From Roseovarius atlanticus (GTDB lineage: Bacteria; Pseudomonadota; Alphaproteobacteria; Rhodobacterales; Rhodobacteraceae): DNA of 64,000 nt. Position numbers and translations under genes: made by a program. Positions 1 to 9,238 of the stretch are shown one piece after another. Under the pieces are notes generated by a model that had not been told where the DNA came from, searched no databases, and saw nothing but the letters and a program-made list of their open reading frames with translations. Location: assembly GCF_001441615.1 (NCBI RefSeq), contig NZ_LAXJ01000008.1, forward strand, positions 1-64,000. The letters run 5' to 3'. Every line of letters begins with the position of its first letter. The first letter of the stretch is position 1.

Positions 1-63
1 CAATGGACCAAAGACCGACGATGCACTAACATTTAACCCGGACCACTCGATGGGGGCAGTCCA
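1..63 (+). mobile_element. 3' end of an IS3-like insertion sequence (partial)
   Basis: Bases 3-29 encode the last residues of a transposase, MDQRPTMH followed by TAA. A right terminal end follows, containing CCGGACCACTC and finishing in gggggcagtcca at 63. A sister relic at 23,319-23,427 (minus strand) has the C-terminus PSPTMH and the same CCGGACCACTC block, which supports the assignment. Homology to the recombinase at 31,819 begins directly after base 63, so this IS interrupted an older recombinase gene. The rest of the IS lies to the left of the window. Confidence 0.7.
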
Positions 64-193
64 CCTTGCGCCCGACATCGTTCGCGATGTCCTCGAAGGC
101 CGGCAACCCATCGGCTTCACATCCGAGTGGTGCTTGCGGCATGACTTGCCCTCGGACTGGACCGAGCAGCGCCAGCATCTGGCGACTCTCTGA
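64..193 (+). pseudogene. C-terminal relic of a serine recombinase
   Basis: This fragment encodes the last ~42 residues of a large serine recombinase and ends with TGA at 191-193. It aligns with the C-terminus of the intact recombinase at 31,819-33,459 with about 13 differences in 125 bases, counted by eye. Shared stretches include APDIVRD and GFTSEWCLRHDLPSDW. The IS end at 63 removes everything upstream, so it cannot be functional. It is best read as the tail of an older, related element integrated at the same tRNA. Confidence 0.8.
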
Positions 194-371
194 TACCACT
201 CTTCTCAACCTCGTATGGTGAAAATGGCGACCTGAGACTTTGTCGTATTTGTCGGCTATTTACGCCGTGCATTCTGGTCTCAGGGAACGCGGCCATCCCG
301 CAAGGCTTTGAAACCACGGCAGAATGCCGAGACTACCTTGCATGGTCTGGATTGCAGGAAGTGCGTGGCTG
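64..371 (+). repeat. Left copy of ~308-bp direct repeat flanking the island
   Basis: The segment matches 33,330-33,638 at roughly 90% identity by eye with one small indel. It covers the recombinase 3' end, ~175 bp of non-coding DNA and the sequence tggctg at 366-371, which equals the last 6 nt of the tRNA-Gln gene (minus strand). Identity stops exactly there. Inside, CCTGAGAC (231-238) and GTCTCAGG (277-284) form an inverted pair 38 nt apart, conserved in both copies. The likely meaning is the left junction of the 33-kb island. Confidence 0.8.
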
Positions 372-418
372 TGCAGCCAGTCTCAGGCTATCCGGTCTCT
401 GGGCCGAAACCGCGATTT

Positions 419-585
419 ACAGGGAATTTACAGGGAAATTTGGCGATTGGAGGCGGGTATTCGGGCTGATCAGCTTGTTTCCGCTCGGATGTAGTTCGCG
501 TTATCAATGGGTTAGGGTGCAATTCCCTGTTCCTACAAAAACAGGGAATTTAGTTGCGCGCATCAAGGAAAAATCAGGCGTGATC
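419..585. repeat. Iteron-like ACAGGGAATTT repeats
   Basis: Copies of ACAGGGAATTT or close variants occur at 419-429, 430-441 and 541-551. An inverted copy lies at 521-530, and a weaker TCAGGGAAAG at about 574-583. They sit just inside the presumed left junction of the island and no convincing gene covers them. Such a set could be recombinase, replication or packaging recognition sites. The function is unknown. Confidence 0.5.
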
Positions 586-665
586 AGGGAAAGGTTTACG
601 GGATAACACGGAATATGGATCTGAAGAGAAGCTTCAACCGCGGCATTGCATGTCGAGTGTTCCAG

Positions 666-1781
666 TCATTCGAAGATCGACAAATCCAGTATGACGCTGG
701 CGGTGAAGTTTGGCACGTTTACCATCTGACTGATGCGGAGATCTGCGGCGAGACTGCAAATAAGGTAGGCTTGCTGGAAATCGTACCCTCGTGTCCGCAT
801 GAGATGTTCGACCATATTGAGCAATGCGTTTTCAACTGCCTTGCCAATATCTGAATGTGTCGCCTGACCTTCTCTTGTAAACGACTGACCGGTTGTTGCA
901 AAGAACCGCTTTGGTGGCTGGGACTTGTTTGGGGTCGACCTGGTAAAACTGAACTGCGGGTCCTTGATGTTTCGGTTTGCGGCAACGCGCTTGTGGACGC
1001 GGAACCTGCAATCTAGAGATGCGCCCATTTCCAACCCCGAGACACACTCTCCCTCGCCCTGCAGGAAATGTGCGTCACCGGCGGAAAACAGGGCGCCTTC
1101 TACAAAAACGGGAAGAAATAGCGACGCACCGGCCGTTAGCTGCCGAATATCGAGATTGCCGCCATTAGAGCGCGGCGGAATTGTTCTCAGTCCGCTCTGC
1201 GCGATTGCCTCGTCTGCCGGCACGACTGACTGAGAGCAAGTTGGCTGTGCAAAAGGCAAGCTGAGGCTTTCTTCGTAGCATTTACTTTCTTCGATCATTT
1301 CATAGCTTGCGGCCACGCCCATGACGCCCATGAACGGCGCGCCTGGAAACCGGGCCCCAGGGATCTGTTCGGAAACGGCCAGGCCATTGCCTATATCGAA
1401 ATGGGCGAGATATCGATCAGGACTGTAGTCGGCGAGAACGCCAAGGGTGTGATATTGAATGGCAAATCCGTAGTTTTGGGGCAGAACATCAAGGATTTCG
1501 ACTTCCAGAAGGTCACCCGGTTCAGCACCCTCAACATTGACTGGCCCGGTCAGCGGATGCATCCGACCCGCGTCCAAGTTCTCCAATATTTCCACGCTAG
1601 AACCAGGAACAATCTGGCCGTCGGCGGCATCTCTTGTTTCGAGCCTGACTGTTTCGCCTGGTGCTGCGGTCAGGATGGGTTGAATATCTGGGTGCCAGCG
1701 ATTGTGGCCTGTCAGCGGCTCTTCCAGCAATGATAGAGCACGATTTATTTTTAGCGCCTTCTGAATTTCAAAAGCCGACAT
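666..1781 (-). CDS. Acetamidase/formamidase family protein
   Basis: A 371-residue enzyme of the FmdA/AmdA family, which hydrolyses short amides such as formamide or acetamide to the acid and ammonia in the cytoplasm. Family features visible are the beta-rich N-terminal stretch with NVEGAEPGDLLEVEIL (about 82-97), PPRSNGGNLD (about 202-211) and the metal-site signature GDAHFLQGEGE (235-245). Its length lies between the short AmdA-like and the ~410-residue FmdA types. It stands alone as the first gene inside the island, and a second amide hydrolase lies at 28,879. The exact substrate cannot be read from sequence. Confidence 0.85.
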   Translation of the reverse strand: MSAFEIQKALKINRALSLLEEPLTGHNRWHPDIQPILTAAPGETVRLETRDAADGQIVPGSSVEILENLDAGRMHPLTGPVNVEGAEPGDLLEVEILDVLPQNYGFAIQYHTLGVLADYSPDRYLAHFDIGNGLAVSEQIPGARFPGAPFMGVMGVAASYEMIEESKCYEESLSLPFAQPTCSQSVVPADEAIAQSGLRTIPPRSNGGNLDIRQLTAGASLFLPVFVEGALFSAGDAHFLQGEGECVSGLEMGASLDCRFRVHKRVAANRNIKDPQFSFTRSTPNKSQPPKRFFATTGQSFTREGQATHSDIGKAVENALLNMVEHLMRTRGYDFQQAYLICSLAADLRISQMVNVPNFTASVILDLSIFE

Positions 1782-1888
1782 GTTCGTCCCTTATTAATTC
1801 TTCCGTTGCATGGCCGTTCGGTCCACCCAACCATAAACCATGGTAACTGTTTCAGGTTAGATCAGAACGTCGATCTCAACGCAGGACC

Positions 1889-2758
1889 CTACCGAAACCC
1901 GGGCTCGCCGAGTTCGCGATGGTAGGGATCCGGTTCTTCGTCGAGGTCGTCTGGCCCAGGCTTGTCCGCCCAGAGCAAGGTCACGGCATGACCGGACGGC
2001 GACTGGCGCGTCTGCTCGAATATCTCGATATCGTCGCTGCTGGTCCAGGCCATGGGCGGAGACTCCGAGAAAGCGGTGAAGCCAGACCTACTTTCCGCAT
2101 GCACGCGGAAGGCTTGCGTGGTCTGGGGCAGACGATCCCCTTGCTTGAGTTGGATGAAACAAAAGTCGTTGCTCTTGTGCCAATACCGCACTCGGGCATC
2201 CTTTGACCAGATTGCAGCCAACGGCTCAGACCGTTGCTCGATCAGTCTGCGGACGCAGGCTTCGAGGCTGACGTCCAGTTCGTCGCGCAGCTGCTGAGCG
2301 TCATGCAAATCAGGATCTTCCGACAGATACTGATCTACTGCGGCGAAAGGGGCGAGGAGGCCGATCGCAAACTGGTTGGCCCGGGTCTCCTGTTTTTGGT
2401 GCCGGCGGCCTTCACGCGTTTCTTTCAGGTCCTGTGCGCGACACCGGAAACCATTTTCTGATGACAGGACGTGATGCTCCAACAGAAAGTGCCCCAGTTC
2501 ATGCGCGATCGTGAACCTCGCCCGGCGCAGCCCACGGCGGGTGTTGGCAAGGATCGCCCCGACTCTGCGTGCCTGATCCGTCAGCAGCATGCCCTCGAAG
2601 CCATCAAAGCTACCGGTCCGAACTTCGGAGATATCCAAGGCGGTCGCGATGTCCTCCACGGGCACCGGCAAGACAAGATCGCCGATCTGTGTGTGGATAG
2701 CCTTCGCCAACCGGTCGGGCTGGCGGATGTCAAAGAGATCAATCCTGTCGAGCTTCAC
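1889..2758 (-). CDS. ImmA/IrrE-type metallopeptidase
   Basis: A 289-residue protein with the zinc-peptidase motif HELGH at 86-90 (context FTIAHELGHFLLEH). In ImmA/IrrE proteins this cleaves a partner repressor and so switches on a mobile element or stress genes. It starts with GTG at 2758, only 3 nt after the stop of the XRE gene upstream, so the two form one unit, the usual ImmA-repressor pairing. The C-terminal ~150 residues carry no motif I recognise and may sense the trigger. The predicted substrate is the neighbouring XRE protein. Confidence 0.88.
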   Translation of the reverse strand: MKLDRIDLFDIRQPDRLAKAIHTQIGDLVLPVPVEDIATALDISEVRTGSFDGFEGMLLTDQARRVGAILANTRRGLRRARFTIAHELGHFLLEHHVLSSENGFRCRAQDLKETREGRRHQKQETRANQFAIGLLAPFAAVDQYLSEDPDLHDAQQLRDELDVSLEACVRRLIEQRSEPLAAIWSKDARVRYWHKSNDFCFIQLKQGDRLPQTTQAFRVHAESRSGFTAFSESPPMAWTSSDDIEIFEQTRQSPSGHAVTLLWADKPGPDDLDEEPDPYHRELGEPGFR

Positions 2759-2761
2759 GCG

Positions 2762-3091
2762 TCAGCCCGCTTTCTGCGCCCGTGTTCTCAGGGACTTGAT
2801 CATGTCCTCGACGACGGCCCGATCTCCCTCGGACAAGTCTTCGAACCCGCGATGCAGACGTGCGATCTGCAAGGCGGCGGCATCGGGCTCGTCGGCATTG
2901 CCCACAAGCGCGTCGATCGACACCCCGAAATGCCGCGCCAACTTCTGGACGAGTTCGAAAGAGGGGTTGCCCGTGCGCCCCTTTTCAAGCTCCCAGACAT
3001 GCGCCTTCGAGACGCCAACCGCGTCTGCCACCTGTTGCAAGGACTGGCCGCTCTTCTGGCGCAGGCTGAACAGACGTTCTCCAATAGCCAT
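2762..3091 (-). CDS. XRE-family transcriptional regulator
   Basis: A 109-residue repressor-like protein. Residues ~5-60 form a helix-turn-helix of the phage Cro/C1 type (SLQQVADAVGVSKAHVWELE). The chosen ATG at 3091 follows a GGGAGAGAAG ribosome site; a longer frame starting at 3214 would run through the operator region and is unlikely. It is followed by the ImmA peptidase 3 nt downstream and is divergent from the ParB-methyltransferase. Two dyads (3102-3119, 3153-3170) lie in the shared promoter region. It probably represses both directions and is relieved by ImmA cleavage. Confidence 0.88.
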   Translation of the reverse strand: MAIGERLFSLRQKSGQSLQQVADAVGVSKAHVWELEKGRTGNPSFELVQKLARHFGVSIDALVGNADEPDAAALQIARLHRGFEDLSEGDRAVVEDMIKSLRTRAQKAG

Positions 3092-3101
3092 GCTTCTCTC
3101 C

Positions 3102-3119
3102 CGTTTGATGTGTCGAACG
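3102..3119. promoter_or_regulatory. Operator-like dyad 1
   Basis: CGTTTGATGTGTCGAACG is a 7-4-7 inverted repeat with one mismatch, 10 bp upstream of the XRE start codon. A related dyad at 3153 makes a pair of sites likely. Confidence 0.55.
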
Positions 3120-3152
3120 GGACGATACACCCAAGCTTTACGAAAGGCCAGT

Positions 3153-3170
3153 CGTTTGATATATCTTACG
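3153..3170. promoter_or_regulatory. Operator-like dyad 2
   Basis: CGTTTGATATATCTTACG shares its left arm, CGTTTGAT, with the dyad at 3102 and has the same 7-4-7 layout with two mismatches. Centre-to-centre spacing is 51 bp, close to five helical turns, so cooperative binding on one DNA face is possible. It lies 55 bp upstream of the methyltransferase start. Confidence 0.5.
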
Positions 3171-3225
3171 ATGGCGGTCGATTCTTGCGGTCGACCTTCG
3201 AGCAGAAGCAACAAAGGAGCCGGAC

Positions 3226-4527
3226 ATGGCCCAAGCAGACGTAGAACTGATCGCGATCAGCGATCTCGAACCCTGGGCGCGCAACGCCCGGACGCATTCG
3301 AAGAAGCAGGTCCGCCAGATTGCGGAGAGTATCGAGACCTTCGGGTTCACGAACCCTGTCCTGATCGACGAGCGGCGGACGATCCTGGCAGGCCATGGCC
3401 GCGTCGAAGCGGCCAAGTTGCTGGGACGCGATGAGGTGCCGTGCCTTCGTCTCGACGACATGAATGAAGACGAGAAGCGGGCCTACGTTCTGGCCGACAA
3501 CAAGCTCGCCTTGAACGCCGGCTGGGATGAGGATCTGCTCGCGGCGGAACTCGGCGCGCTGATGTCGACGGATCTCGACTTCGATGTGTCTATCACCGGC
3601 TTTTCCATTCCGGAAATCGACGGCGTGCTGGCCAGCGTTGCGCCTGAAGAACCGGGCGATCCGGAGGATGATCTGATGCCTGGCGAGACTGCGTCCCGGG
3701 TGCGGGAAGGGGACGTGTGGCAGTTGGGGCAGCATTGGCTGGTCTGCGGCGATGCACTCGAGGGCGCGGTCGTCGAGGAATTGATGGCCGGCGAGTTGGC
3801 GCGGATGGTGTTCAGCGATCCGCCCTACAACGTGAAGATCGATGGCCATGTAGGCAATTCCGGCAAGATCCAGCACCGCGAGTTCGCCATGGCCTCCGGC
3901 GAGATGACGGTCTCGGAATTTACCGGGTTCCTGGAGCGCGCCTTCCAGAACATGGCGGATCACAGCGTCGACGGCTCGATCCATTATCTCTGCATGGATT
4001 GGCGGCACATGTCGGAGATGCTGGCGGCGGGGCAGGGGGTGTTTGACGAACTGAAGAACCTGATCGTCTGGGCCAAGGACAATGGCGGCATGGGGACCTT
4101 CTATCGCTCGCGCCACGAGTTGATCTTCGTCTTCAAGAAAGGCAAGGCCGCGCATGTCAACACGTTTGAGCTGGGCCAGCACGGACGGTACCGCACCAAT
4201 GTCTGGGAGTATCGCGGCGCCAACAGCCGGCATGCGGGGCGTATGAACGAGCTTGCGCTGCACCCGACGGTCAAGCCCGTGCAGATGATCGCCGATGCGA
4301 TCCGGGATGTCTCGGGTCGCGGTGAGATCGTGCTGGATCTCTTTGGCGGTTCGGGGTCGACCATGATCGCCGCCGAGAAGACCGGCCGTCGGGGGTATCT
4401 TTGCGAACTGGATCCGATCTATTGCGATCGCATCTTGGCCCGCTGGGAAGCCTACGCGAAGGACGAGGCAGAGCAGCTGGTCTGTGGCTGGCAGCCGGCG
4501 GCCGTGACACTGGAGGCGGCCGAATGA
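3226..4527 (+). CDS. ParB-like domain fused to DNA methyltransferase
   Basis: A 433-residue DNA-modifying enzyme. Residues 1-95 are a ParB/Srx-type domain with the GHGRVEAAK motif at 56-64. The catalytic motif DPPY is at 198-201 and the AdoMet site DLFGGSGS at 371-378, preceded by HPTVKPV. DPPY before the AdoMet loop is the beta-class order, so the target is N6-adenine or N4-cytosine. No restriction endonuclease is adjacent, so it acts as an orphan phage- or island-type methylase, perhaps protecting or marking the element. The start has an AAGGAG site. It overlaps the DUF5681 gene by ATGA. Confidence 0.9.
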   Translation: MAQADVELIAISDLEPWARNARTHSKKQVRQIAESIETFGFTNPVLIDERRTILAGHGRVEAAKLLGRDEVPCLRLDDMNEDEKRAYVLADNKLALNAGWDEDLLAAELGALMSTDLDFDVSITGFSIPEIDGVLASVAPEEPGDPEDDLMPGETASRVREGDVWQLGQHWLVCGDALEGAVVEELMAGELARMVFSDPPYNVKIDGHVGNSGKIQHREFAMASGEMTVSEFTGFLERAFQNMADHSVDGSIHYLCMDWRHMSEMLAAGQGVFDELKNLIVWAKDNGGMGTFYRSRHELIFVFKKGKAAHVNTFELGQHGRYRTNVWEYRGANSRHAGRMNELALHPTVKPVQMIADAIRDVSGRGEIVLDLFGGSGSTMIAAEKTGRRGYLCELDPIYCDRILARWEAYAKDEAEQLVCGWQPAAVTLEAAE

Positions 4528-5240
4528 CAGACAAGAAGATCAAGCTGCCGGTCCAGAAAACTGATGCCGACTACCAGGTGGGATATGCCAAGCCGCCGGC
4601 GAACACGCGGTTCAAGCCGGGCCAGTCAGGCAACCCGAAAGGCCGCCCCAAGGGCGCGAAGAACAAGCGGCCGAGGCTCAACGAGGAGCGCCTGAAAGGG
4701 ATCATCCTTGACGAGGCCTACCGCAATATCACGGTCCGGGACGGGGACCGCAACGTGACGATCCCGATGGCCCAGGCCGTTGTGCGATCCCTGGCGGTCA
4801 ACGCCGCAAAGGGCCTGCATCGCTCGCAGCGGCTTTTTGCGGAGATGCTCAGTGCAACCGAGCGGCAGAACAAGGAACTGGCGGACGAGTGGTTCAGCAC
4901 CGCTCTCGACTACAAAATTGAATGGGACCGGGAGCTGGATCGCCGCCGGCGGTTGGGGATCACGGATCTGCCGGAGCCTGTGCCGCATCCCGACCAGATC
5001 AAGATCGACATGAACACGGCCGAGGCGCGCATCAAGGGGCCTGCAACGAAAGAGGAAAAGGCGCAGCTCGAGCTATGGCTCGAGCGGAAGGAGATGTTCG
5101 AAGCAGAGCGCGACGAGCTGCTGAAGGATATCGAAGCTGAGGATGACGCTGATATCCGCGTTCGCATGGAAGAAGACTTGCAACAGGTCGACCGGGTGCT
5201 GGAGATCATCGACAAGCTAGTCGAAAGGATCGGGTATTGA
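4524..5240 (+). CDS. DUF5681 domain protein
   Basis: A 238-residue protein whose N-terminus carries the DUF5681 signature FKPGQSGNPKGRPKGAKN at about 33-50, a basic, probably nucleic-acid-binding segment. The remainder is highly charged and helical, ending in an acidic coiled-coil-like stretch. Its ATG overlaps the methyltransferase stop (ATGA), indicating translational coupling. In alphaproteobacterial mobile elements this family commonly accompanies ParB-methyltransferases and terminase-like genes; no terminase is seen here. The exact role is unknown. Confidence 0.85.
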   Translation: MTDKKIKLPVQKTDADYQVGYAKPPANTRFKPGQSGNPKGRPKGAKNKRPRLNEERLKGIILDEAYRNITVRDGDRNVTIPMAQAVVRSLAVNAAKGLHRSQRLFAEMLSATERQNKELADEWFSTALDYKIEWDRELDRRRRLGITDLPEPVPHPDQIKIDMNTAEARIKGPATKEEKAQLELWLERKEMFEAERDELLKDIEAEDDADIRVRMEEDLQQVDRVLEIIDKLVERIGY

Positions 5241-5591
5241 AACGGTCTAGGGTCCCGCTTCAGAAGTCTATCTTGGATTGCGGTCGTCAGCCGGAACAAA
5301 GGGCGGAAAGCGGACATTCTCTGCGCCTGCGAAACGGTCTACTCATGGATCGCCGAGATGACATTCCTGCCGGTATGGAAGCGGAGTTCGGTCAGCGCCT
5401 CCGCTCAACCGCTTCCGGGAAAAATGACCGGTGCCGCGAGCAGCTCCGGGGCCTGCTTGCTCCGAAAGAGCCGAAAATACGTTGGTGTCGTGTTTCGTTT
5501 CTTGCACGCCACGCTTGTTACGAAAAGCTCATGGGTCCGTTGCCGAGCGGCGTTCGGCCTCTCTCAACTCGAAAGTAGATACCGGGTACTG
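5241..5591. other. Gene-free stretch after the DUF5681 gene
   Basis: I see no convincing gene. Short open frames here have no recognisable protein features or ribosome sites. It marks the junction between the island's methyltransferase arm and the stress-gene cargo, and may contain decayed DNA. Confidence 0.5.
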
Positions 5592-5622
5592 AAAAAAAGC
5601 GTCGACGTGTGGGAAAACGTCG
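5592..5622 (-). terminator. Rho-independent terminator
   Basis: Read on the minus strand, CGACGT and ACGTCG form a 6-bp stem around an 8-nt loop, followed within 4 nt by seven T residues. It lies 40 nt beyond the small gene at 5662-5796 and would end a groES-groEL-small-gene transcript. Confidence 0.55.
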
Positions 5623-5661
5623 TCATGTACACTGCTCACGGAAAAAAGCATCTATCACTGT

Positions 5662-5796
5662 CTATTTCTTTTTGTGTTCACCCAGAGTGGTCACGTTTTT
5701 TCCCGTCTTGAAGTCGGATGTCGCAACGACCTTTTCCTTCACCTTTTTGGGCTTCTTCGCTTCTTTGTTTCCGCGCTTCTTGTCACCTTTTGACAC
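5662..5796 (-). CDS. Small lysine-rich protein (44 aa)
   Basis: A 44-residue, very basic protein starting with GTG at 5796 (MSKGDKKRGNKEAKKPKK...) and ending in a lysine run and TAG. An excellent AAGGAGGAA site lies 6-8 nt before the GTG, which fixes the start. An overlapping ATG frame is only 20 codons and less credible. Small proteins beginning SKG-KK-GNKEAKKPKK are, from memory, widespread in alphaproteobacteria beside stress genes; the function is not known. It follows groEL in the same direction, 108 nt downstream, so it is probably co-transcribed. Confidence 0.75.
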   Translation of the reverse strand: MSKGDKKRGNKEAKKPKKVKEKVVATSDFKTGKNVTTLGEHKKK

Positions 5797-5904
5797 TTCA
5801 TTTCCTCCTTACCATATTTTCAGTTTCCGATGTCATTGTGGTCTTTGTTCACGCTCATTTTGCGGATTGACGCATCAAGGGCCCTGCCTACGCGGCACGG
5901 ACGC

Positions 5905-7557
<1,653 letters not shown>

Positions 7558-7577
7558 TTACGGCGTCGGAATCGGAG

Positions 7578-7865
7578 TCAGGCCATGACGCCGAGAATGT
7601 CGCTCTCCTTCATGATCATGAGATCTTCGCCATCGAGCTTGATTTCCGTCCCCGACCATTTTCCGAACAGGATCCGGTCGCCCGCCTTGACGTCCATAGC
7701 GATCCGGTCGCCATCCTCGCCCCTGACGCCGTCGCCAACCGCAACGATCTCACCTTCCTTCGGCTTCTCTTTTGCGGTGTCAGGGATAATAAGCCCGCCG
7801 GAGGTCTTCGCGTCGCCTTCGATTCGGCGGACGAGGACCCGGTCGTGGAGTGGGGTGAACGACAT
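7578..7865 (-). CDS. groES: Co-chaperonin GroES
   Basis: A 95-residue GroES lid subunit. The start is ATG at 7865 ([14 protein letters not shown]), preceded by an AGGAGC site; a longer frame from 7946 adds 27 residues that do not look like GroES. The mobile loop ([10 protein letters not shown]) and the C-terminal strand ([14 protein letters not shown]) are visible. It is the first gene of the groES-groEL operon. A possible promoter with a Crp/FNR-like half-dyad lies at 7929-7956. Confidence 0.96.
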   Translation of the reverse strand: MSFTPLHDRVLVRRIEGDAKTSGGLIIPDTAKEKPKEGEIVAVGDGVRGEDGDRIAMDVKAGDRILFGKWSGTEIKLDGEDLMIMKESDILGVMA

Positions 7866-7928
7866 ACAAGTGCTCCTTTTTCGGATGTCCAAGGGAGCAT
7901 GGCAATGTTCGGAAATTCTTTGGCGCTC

Positions 7929-7956
7929 GCCATACCGGAGGGCCAATACTGATCAA
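7929..7956 (-). promoter_or_regulatory. Possible groES promoter with FNR-like box
   Basis: On the minus strand, TTGATC (7956-7951) and TATGGC (7934-7929) are separated by 16 bp, a fair sigma-70 pair. TTGATCAGTATTGG over the -35 region has the 5-4-5 layout of a Crp/FNR site with one good half (TTGAT). No CIRCE inverted repeat is present. Confidence 0.35.
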
Positions 7957-8058
7957 ATGATGGCTCAGCAGTTCTTTAACAATAGCACCGCAGAAATATC
8001 TTCCTGCTTTCTTCCAGCTGAGGCACGGGAGCCATGATCGGTTCGTCGAGGCTCAACT

Positions 8059-8295
8059 TCACGAACGCCGAACGGAGTTCCCGCCCACGAGGATCGCTTT
8101 AATCAGATCTGCCACGGCGCGGTGGTTTTCTTTTTCCAGGTCGGTGCCGTCGGCGTTCTCATGGGTCGCTGCAGCGTCAAGAAGTACGCCCAAGATTTCG
8201 TTCTCAGGCAGCAGCCCGCTATCGTTCATGGCAAGCAACAGGGCCTCACAGATTGACAGGGCGGCTTGGCCTGCGTGCTCGCTCGCCGTAAACAT
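8059..8295 (-). CDS. Small hypothetical protein (78 aa)
   Basis: A 78-residue, acidic, helical cytoplasmic protein (HAGQAALSICEALLLAMNDS near the N-terminus; ADLIKAILVGGNSV near the end). The ATG at 8295 has a strong AAGGAGA site. Proteins of this appearance occur, to my recollection, in rhizobia and other alphaproteobacteria, with no known function. It is divergent from the Crp/FNR gene; a palindrome (8378-8391) lies between them, suggesting common control. It has no membrane segment or signal. Confidence 0.7.
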   Translation of the reverse strand: MFTASEHAGQAALSICEALLLAMNDSGLLPENEILGVLLDAAATHENADGTDLEKENHRAVADLIKAILVGGNSVRRS

Positions 8296-8377
8296 CCGTC
8301 GTCTCCTTCCGTCCTACCATGCCTCGCTTGGAGTGGGGCTTGGATTAATACGTACTTCTCGCAGAGACTTCACTATG

Positions 8378-8391
8378 CTGGACTGATCCAG
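8378..8391. promoter_or_regulatory. 5-4-5 palindrome between divergent genes
   Basis: CTGGACTGATCCAG is a perfect 5-bp inverted repeat around 4 bp, the geometry of Crp/FNR-family sites. It lies 54 bp upstream of the Crp/FNR gene and 82 bp upstream of the 78-residue gene, so autoregulation is plausible. Confidence 0.4.
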
Positions 8392-8445
8392 AGCAGTGCC
8401 CGGGCCGATTTTTTGCACTCAAATGGCAGTACGCCAGGGAACCCT

Positions 8446-9180
8446 ATGATTTTAGCAAAGCAGAGCCCACTGACCCGAAAGCTCTCAGCCTTCGTCGCCT
8501 TGTCGGAGGCTGAACTTGCCGTGCTCGAACGGCTTCACCAACGCCGCCGGATCTTTGCCGCGGGGCGCGACTTGGTGCATCAGGGGCAATCGGATCAGGC
8601 CGCCTACATCCTCTCAAGCGGATGGGTTTGTTCCTACAAGGTCCAAGCCGATGGTACCCGCCAGGTCGTCGATTTCCAGGTGCCTGGCGATTTCTTGGGC
8701 CTGCGCAGCGTGCTATTGCGCACCTCGGACCACAGTTTCGAGCCGATCGTGACGATCGAGGCGGCGGAGGTCCTCAAGTCAGATCTCCTGGTAGCCTTTG
8801 CGCAGACCCCGCGTCTCGCGACTGCCATTCTCTGGGCGGCGTCCCGTGACGAGGCGATGGTGGTCGAGCACCTTGTCGGGATCGGCCGTCGCGACGCGGA
8901 TGCGCGCATGGCACATTTTTTGCTGGAAATCGGATCGAGACTGGCCTTGGTGGCAATGGGGAATAAAGAGGGGTACGCATGTCCGCTCACGCAATACCAC
9001 CTCGCGGATGCTCTGGGGCTGAGTGCGATTCATGTGAACCGTATCTTGCGACAACTTCGCGAAGCTGGGCTGATGACATTTCGCAAGGGCCACGTGACGT
9101 TTGACGACTATGAAGGACTCGTGAAACTGGCCGAGTTTGATCCGGCATATCTAGACCAAACCGGGCCGTTGCTGAAGTAA
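8446..9180 (+). CDS. Crp/FNR-family transcriptional regulator
   Basis: A 244-residue regulator. Residues ~10-130 form a cyclic-nucleotide-binding-type beta roll (IFAAGRDLVHQGQSDQAAYI, VVDFQVPGDFLGL), and ~180-215 hold the winged helix-turn-helix (TQYHLADALGLSAIHVNRIL). The FNR-type N-terminal cysteine cluster is absent, so it is not a classical iron-sulphur oxygen sensor; its signal is unknown. The ATG at 8446 follows AGGGAA. It is embedded among groESL and small stress-type genes, and 5-4-5 dyads recur nearby (7943, 8378, 9591, 10,711), so it is the likely local regulator. Confidence 0.92.
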   Translation: MILAKQSPLTRKLSAFVALSEAELAVLERLHQRRRIFAAGRDLVHQGQSDQAAYILSSGWVCSYKVQADGTRQVVDFQVPGDFLGLRSVLLRTSDHSFEPIVTIEAAEVLKSDLLVAFAQTPRLATAILWAASRDEAMVVEHLVGIGRRDADARMAHFLLEIGSRLALVAMGNKEGYACPLTQYHLADALGLSAIHVNRILRQLREAGLMTFRKGHVTFDDYEGLVKLAEFDPAYLDQTGPLLK

Positions 9181-9182
9181 CT

Positions 9183-9212
9183 TGGCCGCCCGTCAACTTT
9201 CGGCAGGCGGCC
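9183..9212. terminator. Stem between convergent genes
   Basis: GGCCGCC (9184-9190) and GGCGGCC (9206-9212) form a perfect 7-bp stem with a 15-nt loop between the stop codons of the Crp/FNR gene and the convergent 62-residue gene. There is no T-run, so it would be a weak or Rho-assisted terminator. Confidence 0.3.
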
Positions 9213-9238
9213 TCGGCGATCAGGTCAGACGCAGGGCG

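Noticed and set aside
352..606. 84-codon plus-strand frame
   Set aside because: Covers the ACAGGGAATTT repeat region, lacks a ribosome site and reads as repeat-derived peptide (EFTGKFG).
615..854. 79-codon plus-strand frame
   Set aside because: Largely antisense to the acetamidase gene and without family features.
7866..8058. CIRCE element upstream of groES
   Set aside because: No TTAGCACTC-N9-GAGTGCTAA type inverted repeat was found by eye.
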